NCBI GenBank assembly: GCA_001953115.1
Contig: LSSL01004274.1
Coordinates: 1-21,114 of the forward strand
Source: Smittium mucronatum
Taxonomy: Eukaryota > Kickxellomycota > Harpellomycetes > Harpellales > Legeriomycetaceae
DNA length: 21,114 bases
Direction: 5' to 3'
This document shows positions 20,669-21,114 of the stretch, one piece after another (position 1 is the stretch's first letter; each line of letters starts with the position of its first letter). The translations under genes were made by a program, and so were the position numbers. The notes beneath the pieces were generated by a model. It was not told the DNA's origin and searched no databases. It saw only the letters and a list, made by a program, of their open reading frames with translations.

Positions 20669-20857
20669 ATGAGTTCATTGATTTATGTTTTTTTTTGTTT
20701 TTTTTTTGCAAATGCAATTTTGAATGTAATTACTATTACTTTTATATTTTCTAACACCCGCGTAAATGAGCTTGAATTTGCAATCGCTATTGAAAATAAT
20801 TTTGCAGTTGCACTTGATTTGTCACATGTACTTGATTTCAGTGTATTAGGTTCATAA
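20669..20857 (+). CDS. Doubtful small ORF with a hydrophobic N-terminus
   Basis: ATG to TAA encodes 62 residues. About residues 3-28 are hydrophobic (LIYVFFCFFFANAILNVI region) and could span a membrane, helped by T-rich runs that code for Phe. Residues 30-62 (NTRVNELEFAIAIENNF onwards) are acidic and helix-like, and this half is GC-richer than the flanks. There is no recognisable family and no partner gene. Chance is a real alternative. Confidence 0.15.
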   Translation: MSSLIYVFFCFFFANAILNVITITFIFSNTRVNELEFAIAIENNFAVALDLSHVLDFSVLGS

Positions 20858-21114
20858 AAAATATAAATTTAACACTTTATTTTTATTAATTTTTGCCAAT
20901 AATAACTATTATCTAATTTATAAATAACTCTCATGCATTGGAAATAGCGATATATTATGGTATTATTTTTATTCGAAAGATGAAAACCACTAGGCTTCAA
21001 GAAGTATTAGGTATTATTCACCAATTAAATTTATATAATACTAATGGTATTTCTGAATTTTATTTCATATTTTTATTTCATATTTTATTTGAAAATTTAT
21101 ATTTATAAAATTTA

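Larger units (their letters stand above)
14618..21114. other. Very AT-rich desert
   Basis: This is extremely AT-rich DNA to the window end. No RNA gene or convincing protein gene is visible. A C-rich patch (CCCCCACCCCCTCC) lies at 14878-14891. Frames at 17032-17289 (no ATG) and 20669-20857 (ATG start, 62 residues, hydrophobic N-terminal half and acidic C-terminal half) match nothing I recognise. The phrase TGTGGTTTTGAG occurs at about 13439 and twice near 20240-20268. Confidence 0.55.

Overview
The window looks like AT-rich fungal nuclear DNA. One intact, intronless gene lies at the left edge. The rest is mostly transposon debris in very AT-rich sequence. The fungal call rests on that gene: a secreted GH17 beta-1,3-glucanase/transglycosylase of the Bgl2/Scw type, with a long Ser/Ala/Thr-rich tail, which is a fungal cell-wall architecture. 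Its coding sequence is visibly GC-richer than everything around it. An early-diverging lineage with AT-rich genomes (for example Kickxellomycotina such as Harpellales) would fit, but that is only a guess; an ascomycete with AT-rich isochores is also possible.

Layout. At 76-342 (minus strand) there is a short, broken reverse transcriptase relic of a non-LTR (LINE-type) retrotransposon, downstream of the GH17 gene at 505-1854 (minus). From about 1.9 to 9.3 kb the sequence is moderately AT-rich and carries several old dispersed repeats. These are a pair of MITE-like elements with terminal inverted repeats (2982-3246 and 5584-5836), a diverged repeat pair (4871-5031 and 6405-6591), and a second LINE reverse transcriptase relic of the same family (6635-7075, plus). 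A repeat of about 0.8 kb (7036-7852) follows immediately and has a second copy at 13838-14617. Both copies contain the remains of the same unidentified protein.

From about 9.3 kb to the end the DNA is a very AT-rich desert. It is broken only by the second copy of the 0.8 kb repeat, a few low-complexity tracts (a G-free pyrimidine-rich stretch, a TA/CA microsatellite, a 7-bp tandem repeat), and weak open frames whose length is about what chance would give.

I found no tRNA, rRNA, CRISPR, operon or bacterial-type signal. I see no multi-gene system. The only gene likely to be functional is the GH17 enzyme. The most interesting content is the family of decayed elements: two RT relics with different active-site losses, a TIR element pair, and an unidentified two-copy repeat with a conserved peptide.
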